Translations under genes and position numbers: made by a program | NCBI GenBank assembly: GCA_030694465.1 | Contig: JAUXYJ010000094.1 | Location: forward strand, 51,286 to 115,285 | Length of the DNA: 64,000 nt | Direction of reading: 5' to 3' | Origin: Deltaproteobacteria bacterium | GTDB taxonomy: Bacteria > Myxococcota_A > Polyangia > Polyangiales > Ga0077539 | The notes under the pieces: model-generated | What the model saw: the letters and a program-made list of their open reading frames with translations, nothing else | Database searches by the model: none | Told to the model about the DNA's origin: nothing | In this document: piece by piece, positions 9,101 to 17,064 of the stretch | Position numbering within the stretch: the first letter of the stretch is position 1 | How the letters are laid out: each line of letters begins with the position of its first letter

Positions 9101-10230
9101 CCGCCACGATCAATGTGCATATCAAAGAGAAACTCGCCCACAAACGGCGGGCTCTGTGCGTCTCCGATCGCGTAGGTAAACGTCCGCCGCGGGCCCTCGC
9201 GGTGGAGCCACTCGACGTAGTTGAGCCGCACCCGCATGGACTGCCCTGGGACGAGCGGGCTGAGCCGCGCAAAGTAGCTCCCGTCGGGGTTGCGCAAGAG
9301 CGCGATCTGCCCCTGTCCGGTGCCGAGACCGCTGATCGAAGCTGGCCCAAAGGTTGTGTACGGGATCGCGTTAAGAACCTCTGGGGCAAAGCGGCCCATG
9401 GGCAACGGCGCGATGCCAAAAGAGGCCACCATGGCGCCCTCGGGGAGCCGCAAGCGATACTCGACAGGGGCGGTCTGGTTGGAGCCATTGAAGAAGGTCT
9501 GCACGACCTCGGTCATCGCCGCGTCGCCGTCGATCCGCACGGTGACCTTGTGCTCGTTGGTCGCGAGCTCCGTGGGGGGCTCGCCGACACCAGCGTGCAG
9601 CACAGCCCTCGCAGAGCCCCTCGCGGCTTGTGTAGCGACTCCTTGCGGGCTCGCTGCGCCGCCGGTCCAGTCCTCCCAGATGACGGCGGGCTGCAGCTCG
9701 GGCTCGCCCTGCCCCGCGAGCATTTGCCCCTGCGCGAGGCGGCCCTGGGTGCGCTCGGTGCGCCACCCGACCTCGCCTCGTACGCCGATGGCTCGCATCG
9801 CGCCGTTGGGCTCGCGCTCAAGCTCAAGCGAGGCCTCAGTCACACGAATTGTGAGCGAATCTCCTAGCCGAATGCTGCGCTCATCTACTCCCCACGAGCT
9901 CACATACACGCGCCCCTTGACCACGCGCATGATGCCATCCACCACTCGGATTTCGCTGTCCCCCGCGACACGCAGCTCGAGTCCATCGTCGGTGCGGACC
10001 ACGGCGCGGCCTGCGCTTGTTGTGCGAAGGCTCCCCTCTCGCTCGATGCGTGCGTGCACGAGAGGAGAGTGTTCGGCGCCCGATTTGTCTCGTACGGTCA
10101 CGCCTGCGTGCAGCACATCGAGCGAGGCACACGTGAGATCAAGGCGCCCCGCGAGGGCGTCGTTTTGCGAAGCGCGCGACGCACAGCCAGCTGCACTTGC
10201 CAGCAAAATTGCACATAGAACATGTCTCAT
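6154..10230 (-). CDS. FecR/VIT/vWA giant lipoprotein, copy 1
   Basis: 1358 residues with a lipoprotein signal (MRHVLCAILLASAAGC, lipobox AAGC). In order: a FecR-like beta domain (about 45-160), a VIT domain (about 225-400; KVTVRIDGDAAMTEVVQTFF), a vWA domain from about 455 (VVVVDTSSA, then GATDIG and YLGDATPTMG), a conserved Cys-containing module like the AgmX/TonB C-terminal domain (about 850-950), tetratricopeptide-like helices (about 1000-1270) and a C-terminal beta domain. The metal site reads DxSxA instead of DxSxS. It is probably envelope-anchored and binds partners; no enzyme motif is seen. It overlaps its paralogue upstream by four bases, so both are co-translated. Confidence 0.85.
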   Translation of the reverse strand: MRHVLCAILLASAAGCASRASQNDALAGRLDLTCASLDVLHAGVTVRDKSGAEHSPLVHARIEREGSLRTTSAGRAVVRTDDGLELRVAGDSEIRVVDGIMRVVKGRVYVSSWGVDERSIRLGDSLTIRVTEASLELEREPNGAMRAIGVRGEVGWRTERTQGRLAQGQMLAGQGEPELQPAVIWEDWTGGAASPQGVATQAARGSARAVLHAGVGEPPTELATNEHKVTVRIDGDAAMTEVVQTFFNGSNQTAPVEYRLRLPEGAMVASFGIAPLPMGRFAPEVLNAIPYTTFGPASISGLGTGQGQIALLRNPDGSYFARLSPLVPGQSMRVRLNYVEWLHREGPRRTFTYAIGDAQSPPFVGEFLFDMHIDRGGVGAIRGPVGSMTTGRERLRITRSDYRPRGDVVVELFDSQAPTANQATARVFRSRTALDGQQFAMVDLTLPAETPRGTDLVVVVDTSSATDPGTLTTASAAVDALLQSLGPDDRVQLLFGDLRARPAEGNAGQLGTVDSVKRRAVLEALSHVRPAGATDIGRVLTDAYERLDSTRNGAVIYLGDATPTMGTLDPDRLVDETLRLAPDLRLYVVALGADAHPEVLARLTSRGGLGLRAADQSEAVLAAQRVLSHATRPMLRDVHLDLGPAMTSTLPARIEQWVVGDPLRVYGPLTREPPRTLTVTAREGRTPRTWTITPATMSISDDGDLRRRWATARLQALDLAGASAAAMADIGARFGLVTATSALVYGGAPTNGSGVLVAGSAWPDAGMRTRLPNLGVGDSVEPRGIRLLFEPEDYPMFTDDESGWHTHTEDEGADGGEMLSELLALAEPEAEACVQRARSARPALTGSMTVTARIDLQGVVRDVRMGYSTLRDSGAEACIRRAVGALRLPRPEMFDAQPAEVSHTYSFNAPFERPRGSRCPATSRLDRSARVVLWRERMQSQGTDPVASWSGAQSRCELRQWEDRAALIDLLVNRAPNAMALGALRGQLPSDAAAYLDRVVARRWGPSAVWTAYLAGRGHINWGALVRYLARPQESLENKIARCEAYARLAPHDVDVRLKLLSLYEQSNRRNEARHMGEQLRRDPWADSRVRAIVGETLIRMGDREAGLAVFSEIAEHAPYDVRARGRLGDLLLTYGGEDYAEEAYRQFRTLVALQPGETIHRVRMALAALIAGREDEALRLFRIASEDAQGDATGDAVEALIVQEVARIQSARPNEPAVRAWARVAQLFDLARTGGVVLRWSHPDAAVQLRAMAAGDSEYLPIGEDSDLKVRVFRPGSALEGSRLIVRAPSGVAGRRSVVASVVLLVANAGRVTVVTRNVTLDASHRVIPLIVRNGRIEDDTSVLPGTEVLAPDGAMY
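10203..10212. repeat. AT-rich decamer GCAAAATTGC
   Basis: Exact copy of the recurrent decamer, inside the signal-peptide codons of the first VIT/vWA gene, where on the coding strand it spells Ala-Ile-Leu. Confidence 0.6.
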
Positions 10231-13200
10231 CGTGCACCTCGTCCTGTGGCAGCCTGCGCAGCGACTCCGGCCTCGACGGTCGGAGCGCTCACGAGCGATG
10301 CGCCCGCGGGCCGCGCAGTGAGTGCACCTTCACGGAGATCAAACACGTGCCCCGGCGTGCTCTCGGTGAGCTCGAGCGTGCGGCGCTCGATGCGCTCGCT
10401 GGCTTGGCCTTCGTTAAACAGTAACAGCAGTTCGACGGTACCGTGTGAGCGCGCGCCGTCCGATCGCCGGACCTCAAGCGCGAGCGGCCCAGGGGCGTCG
10501 GCGAACACGGTGCTCTCAAAGAAGAACGCGCCCGAGACCCAGTCACTTCGGCGTGGAGATTCTCCGGGCATTTGCAAATACAGCTCTGCGCCATCGTCCG
10601 GGTGCAGCCACCGTACGATCACCCGCAACGCGCCTGCGCCGCGTGCAGCGCTTGAGACACGCCAGCGCGCTCGGAGCGCGTCGATGGTGCTGCGTTGCGC
10701 GCCCGGAGCGCTCGCCGCGAGGGCGAGCTCGGTGCCAATCCAAGCGCTCGCGACATCACCAAGGGTCCCGTTGCCCGAGGCGTACTCTTGCGCGACACGC
10801 TCGGCCAAGCGAAGTGCCTCATCGAGTCGCCCTGCCATCTTTGCGGCCATCGCTTGACGCAGCAAAACTTCAGGCGCTTCGTTCTCGATCACCGCGAGCA
10901 TTTGAAACTGCCGGTAGGCCTCGTCGGCCCAGCCATGAGAGAGCGCGATGTCGCCGAGCCGTCGTCGCGCGTTGGCGTCGTCGGGCGCAAACTCGACGAT
11001 CTCGCTGAAGCAACGGCGTGCCTCGGCTTGGTCCCCGATCGCAAAGAGCGCCTCGCCTGCGAGGGTTCGGATGCGCCCATCGGCCTGGGGATGCGCACGC
11101 ATTCGCGACGCCTGCGTGCGAACCGCTGCGACATCGCGCTGCGCGAGGGCCTCGTCGAGAAAGCGAATCGAGAGCTCCATGTCATCGGGATACCTGCGCG
11201 CGAGCTCTGCGAGGACGCTCAGTCTCTGTGCAGGCGAAGTCGCAACACCGAGCGCCTGGGCCATGGTGTTTGCGTCGAGCCGACCGAGGCCGAGCTCTTG
11301 CGCGCGGGCGAGCTGTCCCGAGCGCGCAAGAGTGCGCAAGAGCCTCGCGCGGAGCCAGCGCTGCTGGGCGCCCTGCCCTTCGAACACGCGGTACAAATTG
11401 AGCTGCCCGTCGAGGGTATTTGCGCCGCTCCAGAGCACGCCCAAGAGCGCGACCTGCTCAGACCACGAGCGCGCTTCGCACGTGCGCCGCGCTTGGCGAT
11501 AGAGCGCCAAGAGCTGCTGTGCGTTGGCGCTGGTGACACGCTCGCGCCAAAGCGGCACGCGGTCGACCAGCGGAATCCTAGCCGCATCCGAGCAGCGAGA
11601 GACCAGCTCTGCGCGGCTCGTGCTCGGGCGCACGGTGCCCGTAGACCGGCCGGTCGCGTCAAAGCGAATGGGGTAGACGAAGCTGAGGGGGCGGCCAGAA
11701 TCCGTCGCCGGAAACTCTAGTGAATTCACAGTGTTAACCACACACGCAGCCACGCTCGCGACGGGATAATTGGTCTGCACGATGTTGGCGACCATCACGT
11801 TGCCACCGCCCCCGACGACCACGCGCAGGGTCATGCGGCCGCTGACCGAGAGGTCCTCGGCGAGCGCCTGCGCGTGACATTGACGCAGCCTCGGCATGGC
11901 GCGGTTGAGCACCGCGCGGTGTGAGGTCTGGTTGGACCTGCGGTCCTCATTCTGGATGTCCGTCTCGCCGTCCGAGGCGACCGTGCTCAAGTCACGCGCG
12001 AAGCGCTCTCTCACCGCACGGCCGCTGCCTTGGCCATAGCCTGACCCAGTGCCGCCACCCATACCCGGCGCGCGCCGCGTTGTGCTCTCGGTGCTGTTGG
12101 CGCTGCCAGTCCCCACGGTGCCCAGCCCACCAAATCCAAACGAGTCACCAATGGCATCGCCAGGCATCACACCGTTGACCTCTTCGCCTCCTTGGCGCTC
12201 TGCGCGACGGGCGCCTTGCGCGGCCTGCTGCAAAGTGGGCACGACGGCTGCAGGCGCCGCGGCCATTTCGGGCTCGGGCTCAGAGGGCGCCATCGGCGTG
12301 GTGGCCGCGGCGACGGTCGACGGCGCGGCCTGCGGCGGAGGGGCAGGCTCGTTAGGAGCAACGCCGTAGTTACGGATCGCATAGCGCGCCGAGCGGGGTT
12401 CTGCGTTGACCTGGACTGTGGCTGGCGGCGCCGCCATACCGGGCTGATCGTTGGTCTCAACAGACGAGACGACTGCACCCGAGGACTCAGGCCGCGCCGA
12501 CGAGCTGCGCGAGCAGCCTACCAACGGAAAGAAATCTGCCAGTTCAAGCTGCGCCAAAGCCGTGGGAATTTCCTGGCCTTGGCGCTGCAATCGGTCGCGC
12601 GCGCTGACCTCGTCTTCGCTCGGCACGTAGAGCGATGTGTACGGCGTGATGAGCCCAAATCGCGTGCCCAGCTCCACGATCACCGCGCGGGATTCACCGC
12701 GCGCCAACAGGTGCTCAAGTCGCGCTGAGGCCCAGCGATACTTCAGGTCGTCGCCATCGTTCACCTGGGGTGCCGAGAGCGCGTAGGTCTGTTGCACTTC
12801 GCGTCCGTTAAACATCGCGCGCACGGTGACCGAACGCGGCGCATCGCCTGGGTATCTCCCCACCACGGTGAGCGGCTCGCCTACGGGGAGGTCTACGCCT
12901 TCGGAGGGATAGACCGCGGTGACCAAGGGTCCAAGATCAACGCGTACGTTGCGAACGAGCGGCCGTGACGCGTGGGTCAACACCTCTTGCACGGTGGCGG
13001 CGACGTCGCCGCGTGCGGTGATTCGACGAGAGATTCCGGCGGGCGACGCGATGCCATCGAGCACCTCGAGCCTCGGAGCTTCGCCCACCGCGACTGCATA
13101 GAACCGGGGACGCGGGCTCAGCCGCGCCGTGGCTGCGCGCAACGCGGGGAGGTCGGCTTCACCCACGGTGGCCTGCCCATCGCCGACATACACGATCGCG

Positions 13201-14867
13201 CCGTTGCGACCGGGCCTGAGCGCGCGATGTGCAGAGCCGATCATGGCGCCAAGGTCGGTGGCGCCGCCGAGTGAGTCTCGCGCGAGGGCCTCGCTGATCG
13301 CGCGTCGACGATCCGCGGTGACCGGCTGCAGCTCTGCGCGCTCGGACCCGATCGGTCGCGTCGCGACATCGCCTGCAAGAACAAGCACTGAATCTCGTTC
13401 GTCCAACGAAGCCAACAGGCTCTCGACGAAGGCCTGCTCGAGTCGCAGCGCTTGGTCATCGGTCGCCGCCGAGTGATCGACGACCACCACCAGATCGACG
13501 CCCTCGTCACGGATTTCTCGCGAGGTATCAATGGGCGGATGCACGGCTACGCGGAGATATCCTCCACGCGGATCTCCAGCCTGCGGGACACGCTGTGCGG
13601 ACACGGGCCCCCGCGCGGCGCCGTTGAGCTCGACGACGAGATCTGCGCGAGGGAGCACATCGCTCTGCGCGATGAGCAAGTGCTTGTCCTCGACGCGTCC
13701 GTTGCCTCCAGAGCGCACCATCGCGACCTGCGCGTCTTCGAGATCGAAGTCTGCACGGAGCTCTCCGATGCGCGAATCGAGTGATGCAAGTGGGAGCCTG
13801 TACAAGCTTCGGCCCTGCGCGTCGGGGGTGAGCCACTGGGCATAACGAACACGGACGCGACGCGTGGATCCGCCCGCGATGGGATAGAGCTTCGCGTGGT
13901 ATCTTCCAGGCGCATCCCACTCGAGTAGCGCGGGGTCGTGGGTCGAGCCGCGGTACACTTGGGCTTGGTATTGTGCGGCGGCTTGCTGACGCTCGCGGAC
14001 GATCCCCTCGACGATTTGGCCCCGGCGGTCGACGCCAAACATTTGCAGCACCGCACCTGGCGGCGTCTGAAATGTGTACAGCCCCTCGACGGTGTCACTC
14101 GAGGGATTAAAAAAGGTCTGCTCGAGTGTCGTGATGGCGAGGTCTCCGCGCACGACCACCCAGCTCTCAAGCCGCTGCATGACCATCGGCCAGCGTGGCT
14201 GACCAGTCTCACCAGGCGTCCGTGCGGCAACCGAGCCCAGCCCCGCAGCGTCGGCGCCCGAGCGCGGGATGTCATCGGCCAAGCCCCCCGTCCAGTCGTC
14301 GTACGCGCGATGCGGTGCGACGTTGACGGCTTGAGCCGAGAGGTCTCCGGTTTCGCCGGTGCGCACGGCGCCGCGCCGAGTCCCTGATTCAAACGACACT
14401 TCGCCCGCGAGCACGGACACGATCGCGTGACCGCTGTGCTCTGTGACGCTCGCACGGGCTCCGCGAAACAGCAGCAATGTCGTGCCAATTTGCAGGCGAG
14501 TTACGTCGTTGCGGGATCCCTCGGAGCCTGCGACCCAGAGGCGCCCTCGCTCAAGCGTAGCCTCGCGCGCGCCCTGCACGCGGACGTGTGTGTCGTGGTC
14601 GAGCACGAGGCGACCACCGCCGTCGAGGCTCACGGTGGCGCGTCCGGTGTGGTCCACGCGGACGAGGTCTTGCGAGGCAAGCCGCTCAAGTCGGTGCACC
14701 TCTCGCTCTGCGCGCGCGTGCACCACGACCACCCCAGCGCGGACGCGATCGACCTGGCCGACGCTCTGCTCTAACGAAGGTCCGCCCCTGCAGGCGGCCA
14801 TGGTTGTCGCGAGGACCGCGATGTTCCATCGCGCGTAGGTCCAGGCACTGAGCCTCGTTGCTGTCAT
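10227..14867 (-). CDS. FecR/VIT/vWA giant lipoprotein, copy 2
   Basis: 1546-residue paralogue of the next gene, with the same domain order. It has a signal with lipobox MAAC, a FecR-like domain (about 45-175), a VIT domain (about 230-400; LAITTLEQTFFNPSSDTVEG), a vWA domain (about 465-640; VVVVDHSAATDD, GGATDLGAMI, YVGDGQATVG) and a low-complexity linker rich in Ala, Pro and Gly (about 800-960). These are followed by a TonB/AgmX-like module with conserved Cys (RAMPRLRQCHAQAL, VAACVVNTV), TPR-like helices and a C-terminal beta domain. The vWA metal site is again DxSxA. The ATG at 14867 sits in a TGATCGATCA palindrome. A structural or signalling role in the envelope is inferred. Confidence 0.85.
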   Translation of the reverse strand: MTATRLSAWTYARWNIAVLATTMAACRGGPSLEQSVGQVDRVRAGVVVVHARAEREVHRLERLASQDLVRVDHTGRATVSLDGGGRLVLDHDTHVRVQGAREATLERGRLWVAGSEGSRNDVTRLQIGTTLLLFRGARASVTEHSGHAIVSVLAGEVSFESGTRRGAVRTGETGDLSAQAVNVAPHRAYDDWTGGLADDIPRSGADAAGLGSVAARTPGETGQPRWPMVMQRLESWVVVRGDLAITTLEQTFFNPSSDTVEGLYTFQTPPGAVLQMFGVDRRGQIVEGIVRERQQAAAQYQAQVYRGSTHDPALLEWDAPGRYHAKLYPIAGGSTRRVRVRYAQWLTPDAQGRSLYRLPLASLDSRIGELRADFDLEDAQVAMVRSGGNGRVEDKHLLIAQSDVLPRADLVVELNGAARGPVSAQRVPQAGDPRGGYLRVAVHPPIDTSREIRDEGVDLVVVVDHSAATDDQALRLEQAFVESLLASLDERDSVLVLAGDVATRPIGSERAELQPVTADRRRAISEALARDSLGGATDLGAMIGSAHRALRPGRNGAIVYVGDGQATVGEADLPALRAATARLSPRPRFYAVAVGEAPRLEVLDGIASPAGISRRITARGDVAATVQEVLTHASRPLVRNVRVDLGPLVTAVYPSEGVDLPVGEPLTVVGRYPGDAPRSVTVRAMFNGREVQQTYALSAPQVNDGDDLKYRWASARLEHLLARGESRAVIVELGTRFGLITPYTSLYVPSEDEVSARDRLQRQGQEIPTALAQLELADFFPLVGCSRSSSARPESSGAVVSSVETNDQPGMAAPPATVQVNAEPRSARYAIRNYGVAPNEPAPPPQAAPSTVAAATTPMAPSEPEPEMAAAPAAVVPTLQQAAQGARRAERQGGEEVNGVMPGDAIGDSFGFGGLGTVGTGSANSTESTTRRAPGMGGGTGSGYGQGSGRAVRERFARDLSTVASDGETDIQNEDRRSNQTSHRAVLNRAMPRLRQCHAQALAEDLSVSGRMTLRVVVGGGGNVMVANIVQTNYPVASVAACVVNTVNSLEFPATDSGRPLSFVYPIRFDATGRSTGTVRPSTSRAELVSRCSDAARIPLVDRVPLWRERVTSANAQQLLALYRQARRTCEARSWSEQVALLGVLWSGANTLDGQLNLYRVFEGQGAQQRWLRARLLRTLARSGQLARAQELGLGRLDANTMAQALGVATSPAQRLSVLAELARRYPDDMELSIRFLDEALAQRDVAAVRTQASRMRAHPQADGRIRTLAGEALFAIGDQAEARRCFSEIVEFAPDDANARRRLGDIALSHGWADEAYRQFQMLAVIENEAPEVLLRQAMAAKMAGRLDEALRLAERVAQEYASGNGTLGDVASAWIGTELALAASAPGAQRSTIDALRARWRVSSAARGAGALRVIVRWLHPDDGAELYLQMPGESPRRSDWVSGAFFFESTVFADAPGPLALEVRRSDGARSHGTVELLLLFNEGQASERIERRTLELTESTPGHVFDLREGALTARPAGASLVSAPTVEAGVAAQAATGRGAR

Positions 14868-15152
14868 GATCGATCACTCCACGTCCAAGGACAGGTCACA
14901 CCGGCGAGCTCGCCTCGCACATCGAAGCGAGCGCCCGTGTTTGACGCCAATCCAACGCGCGCCATCGCGGCGAGAGGTCAAAACCTCTGCACCGAGAAGC
15001 ACACGAAGGCCCGCTCTAACCTCGCGCAAGACGAGGGTTGAGGGTCCCATGGACAACGGTGGTTACACAACGTTCCACGAGACATCGTTGGCGCGAGCAT
15101 TGCGCCGCAGACGGATGTGTCTTGACCCCTGAGCGCACCCCAAGATTGGGTG
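14868..15152. other. 285-base gap upstream of the VIT/vWA operon
   Basis: Largest gap in the window. It must contain the promoter of the two VIT/vWA genes. I see no convincing promoter boxes, hairpin or repeat. A 60-codon minus-strand open frame (14874-15056) crosses it but has no recognisable features. Confidence 0.4.
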
Positions 15153-15788
15153 CTATTTCGGGACCATGACCGATCGCCTCGGCGGAGACGAGCTGCGCGC
15201 GGGCTGGCGAATCACCCACTCGATCAATCGCGCCAGCACCCTGCGGACCCGCGGCTCGTCGGACTCTCCTGCGATCATGGCTTGCACCGAGAGGCCCACA
15301 AGCGCGGCCTGAACGAGCCACACGTCCTCGTCGTCGGGCGCACGATTGAGCACGCGTGCGAGCATGATTCGCATCTGTCGGACCGTGCGGCCGAGCGAGG
15401 GAGCCAGCTCTTGCGCGACGTCGCGATCACTGTCGGACTCGGCGATGAGCCCTAAAAGCACCCGCGTCTTGGGCATGTCACTCGCGATGCTCGAGAGCAA
15501 GGTGAGCGCAGAGTCCAGCGTGGGCCCATCCATGCGGCCGTCGTCCTCGTTTTCGTAGATCGACGCCATGAGCTCGTCGTCCCGCAGGATCGCCGCCAAG
15601 TGCTGCTCGGCGACTGCCAGTACAAGATCCAGCTTTCTCGGAAAATAATAAGTGAGATGTCCCTGGGGAATCCCAGCCTCTTTTGCAACCTGCGGTTGAG
15701 CGAACTTCTTAACACCTGCGGTCTTCATCAATCGAAGCGCAGAAGAGACAATCCGCTCGCGCATTCCAGCACGCGCTTCAGTGACCAT
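15153..15788 (-). CDS. TetR-family transcriptional regulator
   Basis: 211 residues starting MVTEARAGMRERIVSSALRL. The N-terminal helix-turn-helix reads FAQPQVAKEAGIPQGHLTYY, followed by FPRKLDLVLAVAEQH, the classic TetR pattern where a Tyr-Phe pair closes the recognition helix. The remainder is helical and would form the ligand and dimer domain; the ligand is unknown. The ATG at 15788 is chosen because the 46 codons upstream have no family counterpart. It is 148 bases downstream of the membrane-module operon on the same strand, so it may be co-transcribed with or regulate it; this is inferred from position alone. Confidence 0.88.
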   Translation of the reverse strand: MVTEARAGMRERIVSSALRLMKTAGVKKFAQPQVAKEAGIPQGHLTYYFPRKLDLVLAVAEQHLAAILRDDELMASIYENEDDGRMDGPTLDSALTLLSSIASDMPKTRVLLGLIAESDSDRDVAQELAPSLGRTVRQMRIMLARVLNRAPDDEDVWLVQAALVGLSVQAMIAGESDEPRVRRVLARLIEWVIRQPARSSSPPRRSVMVPK

Positions 15789-15936
15789 ATTCACACACCC
15801 TAACTTTGCGTCTGATACGCCGCCAATGGGCAAAGGTTCTCCCAGGCGGCAACACCCGTGTGCGAATTCACGGACGCGCAAGCGCAGCCCAATAGACGCG
15901 TTGCGCGCAGAATGGCGTTCATTCATTCGATTTTAT

Positions 15937-17064
15937 CTAGTGAATTTTCAGGAATTTCATGAGCGATGGGTTTGCGCTTCCCCCACGCCACACCCACCCA
16001 TCGAGCAGATAGTGGGTCACCTGAGGCGTCGACAGCGCTGCCAAAATCCACGGAGTGAAAAGAGCCGTCGGTCGAATTGCCCATTCTCCGAAGAGAAAGC
16101 TCCGCTCGTGCCACACCGTGCGGTCCCACAGAAACTCTTCGCACAGCGCGAACGCGACCAGCGTCGCGACAAACGCGACGGGGCCCTTGCTGACAATCCA
16201 CGCGGCGAATCCCAGCTCTTTGGGAGCAGCGCCCTGTTCGCTCGGCTCGCTCTGTGCGCTGTATCTCCCGGCGCTGTACCGCCACACGAGCGCCATGTAC
16301 GGCACCCCGTGCAAGGGCACGTTGGTCACCGTAAAAGCCCAGTCGCTGTGCGTCCACACGATGCCAGTCAGCCAACACATCGCGGTGCTTAGCACCACAG
16401 TCGCGGCTCCGAGGTTGAGCTTCGGGAGCGCGCCCGCGCGGCCCCCAAGGGCGCGCATCAGGGTGCGAAGGCCCCACGCACCGAGCACCATCGCGGTCGG
16501 GATCTGCGCGATATAGCTCACCCAACGAGGGAGTCCGGATACGAAATCACCTGCAAAAAACCAGTCGAAAGCACGTGGCAGGTGAGCGTGCCAGTGCACA
16601 AGCGCGTACCCGGTCGCTGCATAAATCGCCGCCCGATCAAGCGCGGCGTCACGCGTGTGACTCTCGCCCGCGAGGCGATGGTAGATCGCGACGAAGCCCA
16701 CCTGCTGGCGCACAAAGTGAAACGCCGCGAGGTACGCGAGGGCACGCCAAAAGAGCAGGGTCCCGCGCTGCGCGAGCAGCCCGCCGACGACGAAGACCAC
16801 CACTGGCGTGAGCCCATAGTGCCAGGGTCTGCGGCGCAGCTCAGACGGGTCGAAATACACCCGGTAGAGGGACCCCCACACGTGGGCGACGTCCACACCG
16901 ACGACCAGCGCGAGCCACGCCCACCAAGGAAACGGCTTCTCCCAGAGCCCTGTAAATTTACCGACGATGACAAGCGCGAGGGAAACACACGTCGTGCCTC
17001 CAAACAGCAGAAGGTCGACTCGCCGCGAGAAGATCCATCGCTGCGGATGTGGCGGGTCACTCAT
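15937..17064 (-). CDS. Histidine-rich polytopic membrane protein, function unknown
   Basis: 375 residues with about nine or ten predicted membrane segments. Histidines sit in or next to the segments at regular places: VDVAHVWGSLYRVYF, AAFHFVRQQVGFVAIYHR, ALVHWHAHLPRAF, VPLHGVPYMALVW and a C-terminal TPQVTHYLLDGWVWR. Such a pattern suggests an embedded metal or haem site, but I cannot name a family. The ATG at 17064 overlaps the amine oxidase stop by four bases (ATGA), making it the last gene of a five-gene operon. Carotenoid-cleaving Brp/Blh proteins or membrane hydroxylases were considered, but no diagnostic motif is seen. Confidence 0.6.
   Translation of the reverse strand: MSDPPHPQRWIFSRRVDLLLFGGTTCVSLALVIVGKFTGLWEKPFPWWAWLALVVGVDVAHVWGSLYRVYFDPSELRRRPWHYGLTPVVVFVVGGLLAQRGTLLFWRALAYLAAFHFVRQQVGFVAIYHRLAGESHTRDAALDRAAIYAATGYALVHWHAHLPRAFDWFFAGDFVSGLPRWVSYIAQIPTAMVLGAWGLRTLMRALGGRAGALPKLNLGAATVVLSTAMCWLTGIVWTHSDWAFTVTNVPLHGVPYMALVWRYSAGRYSAQSEPSEQGAAPKELGFAAWIVSKGPVAFVATLVAFALCEEFLWDRTVWHERSFLFGEWAIRPTALFTPWILAALSTPQVTHYLLDGWVWRGGSANPSLMKFLKIH

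Noticed and set aside
14874..15056. 60-codon minus-strand open frame in the gap before the VIT/vWA operon
   Set aside because: Arg-rich, no ribosome site or recognisable motif; likely chance.
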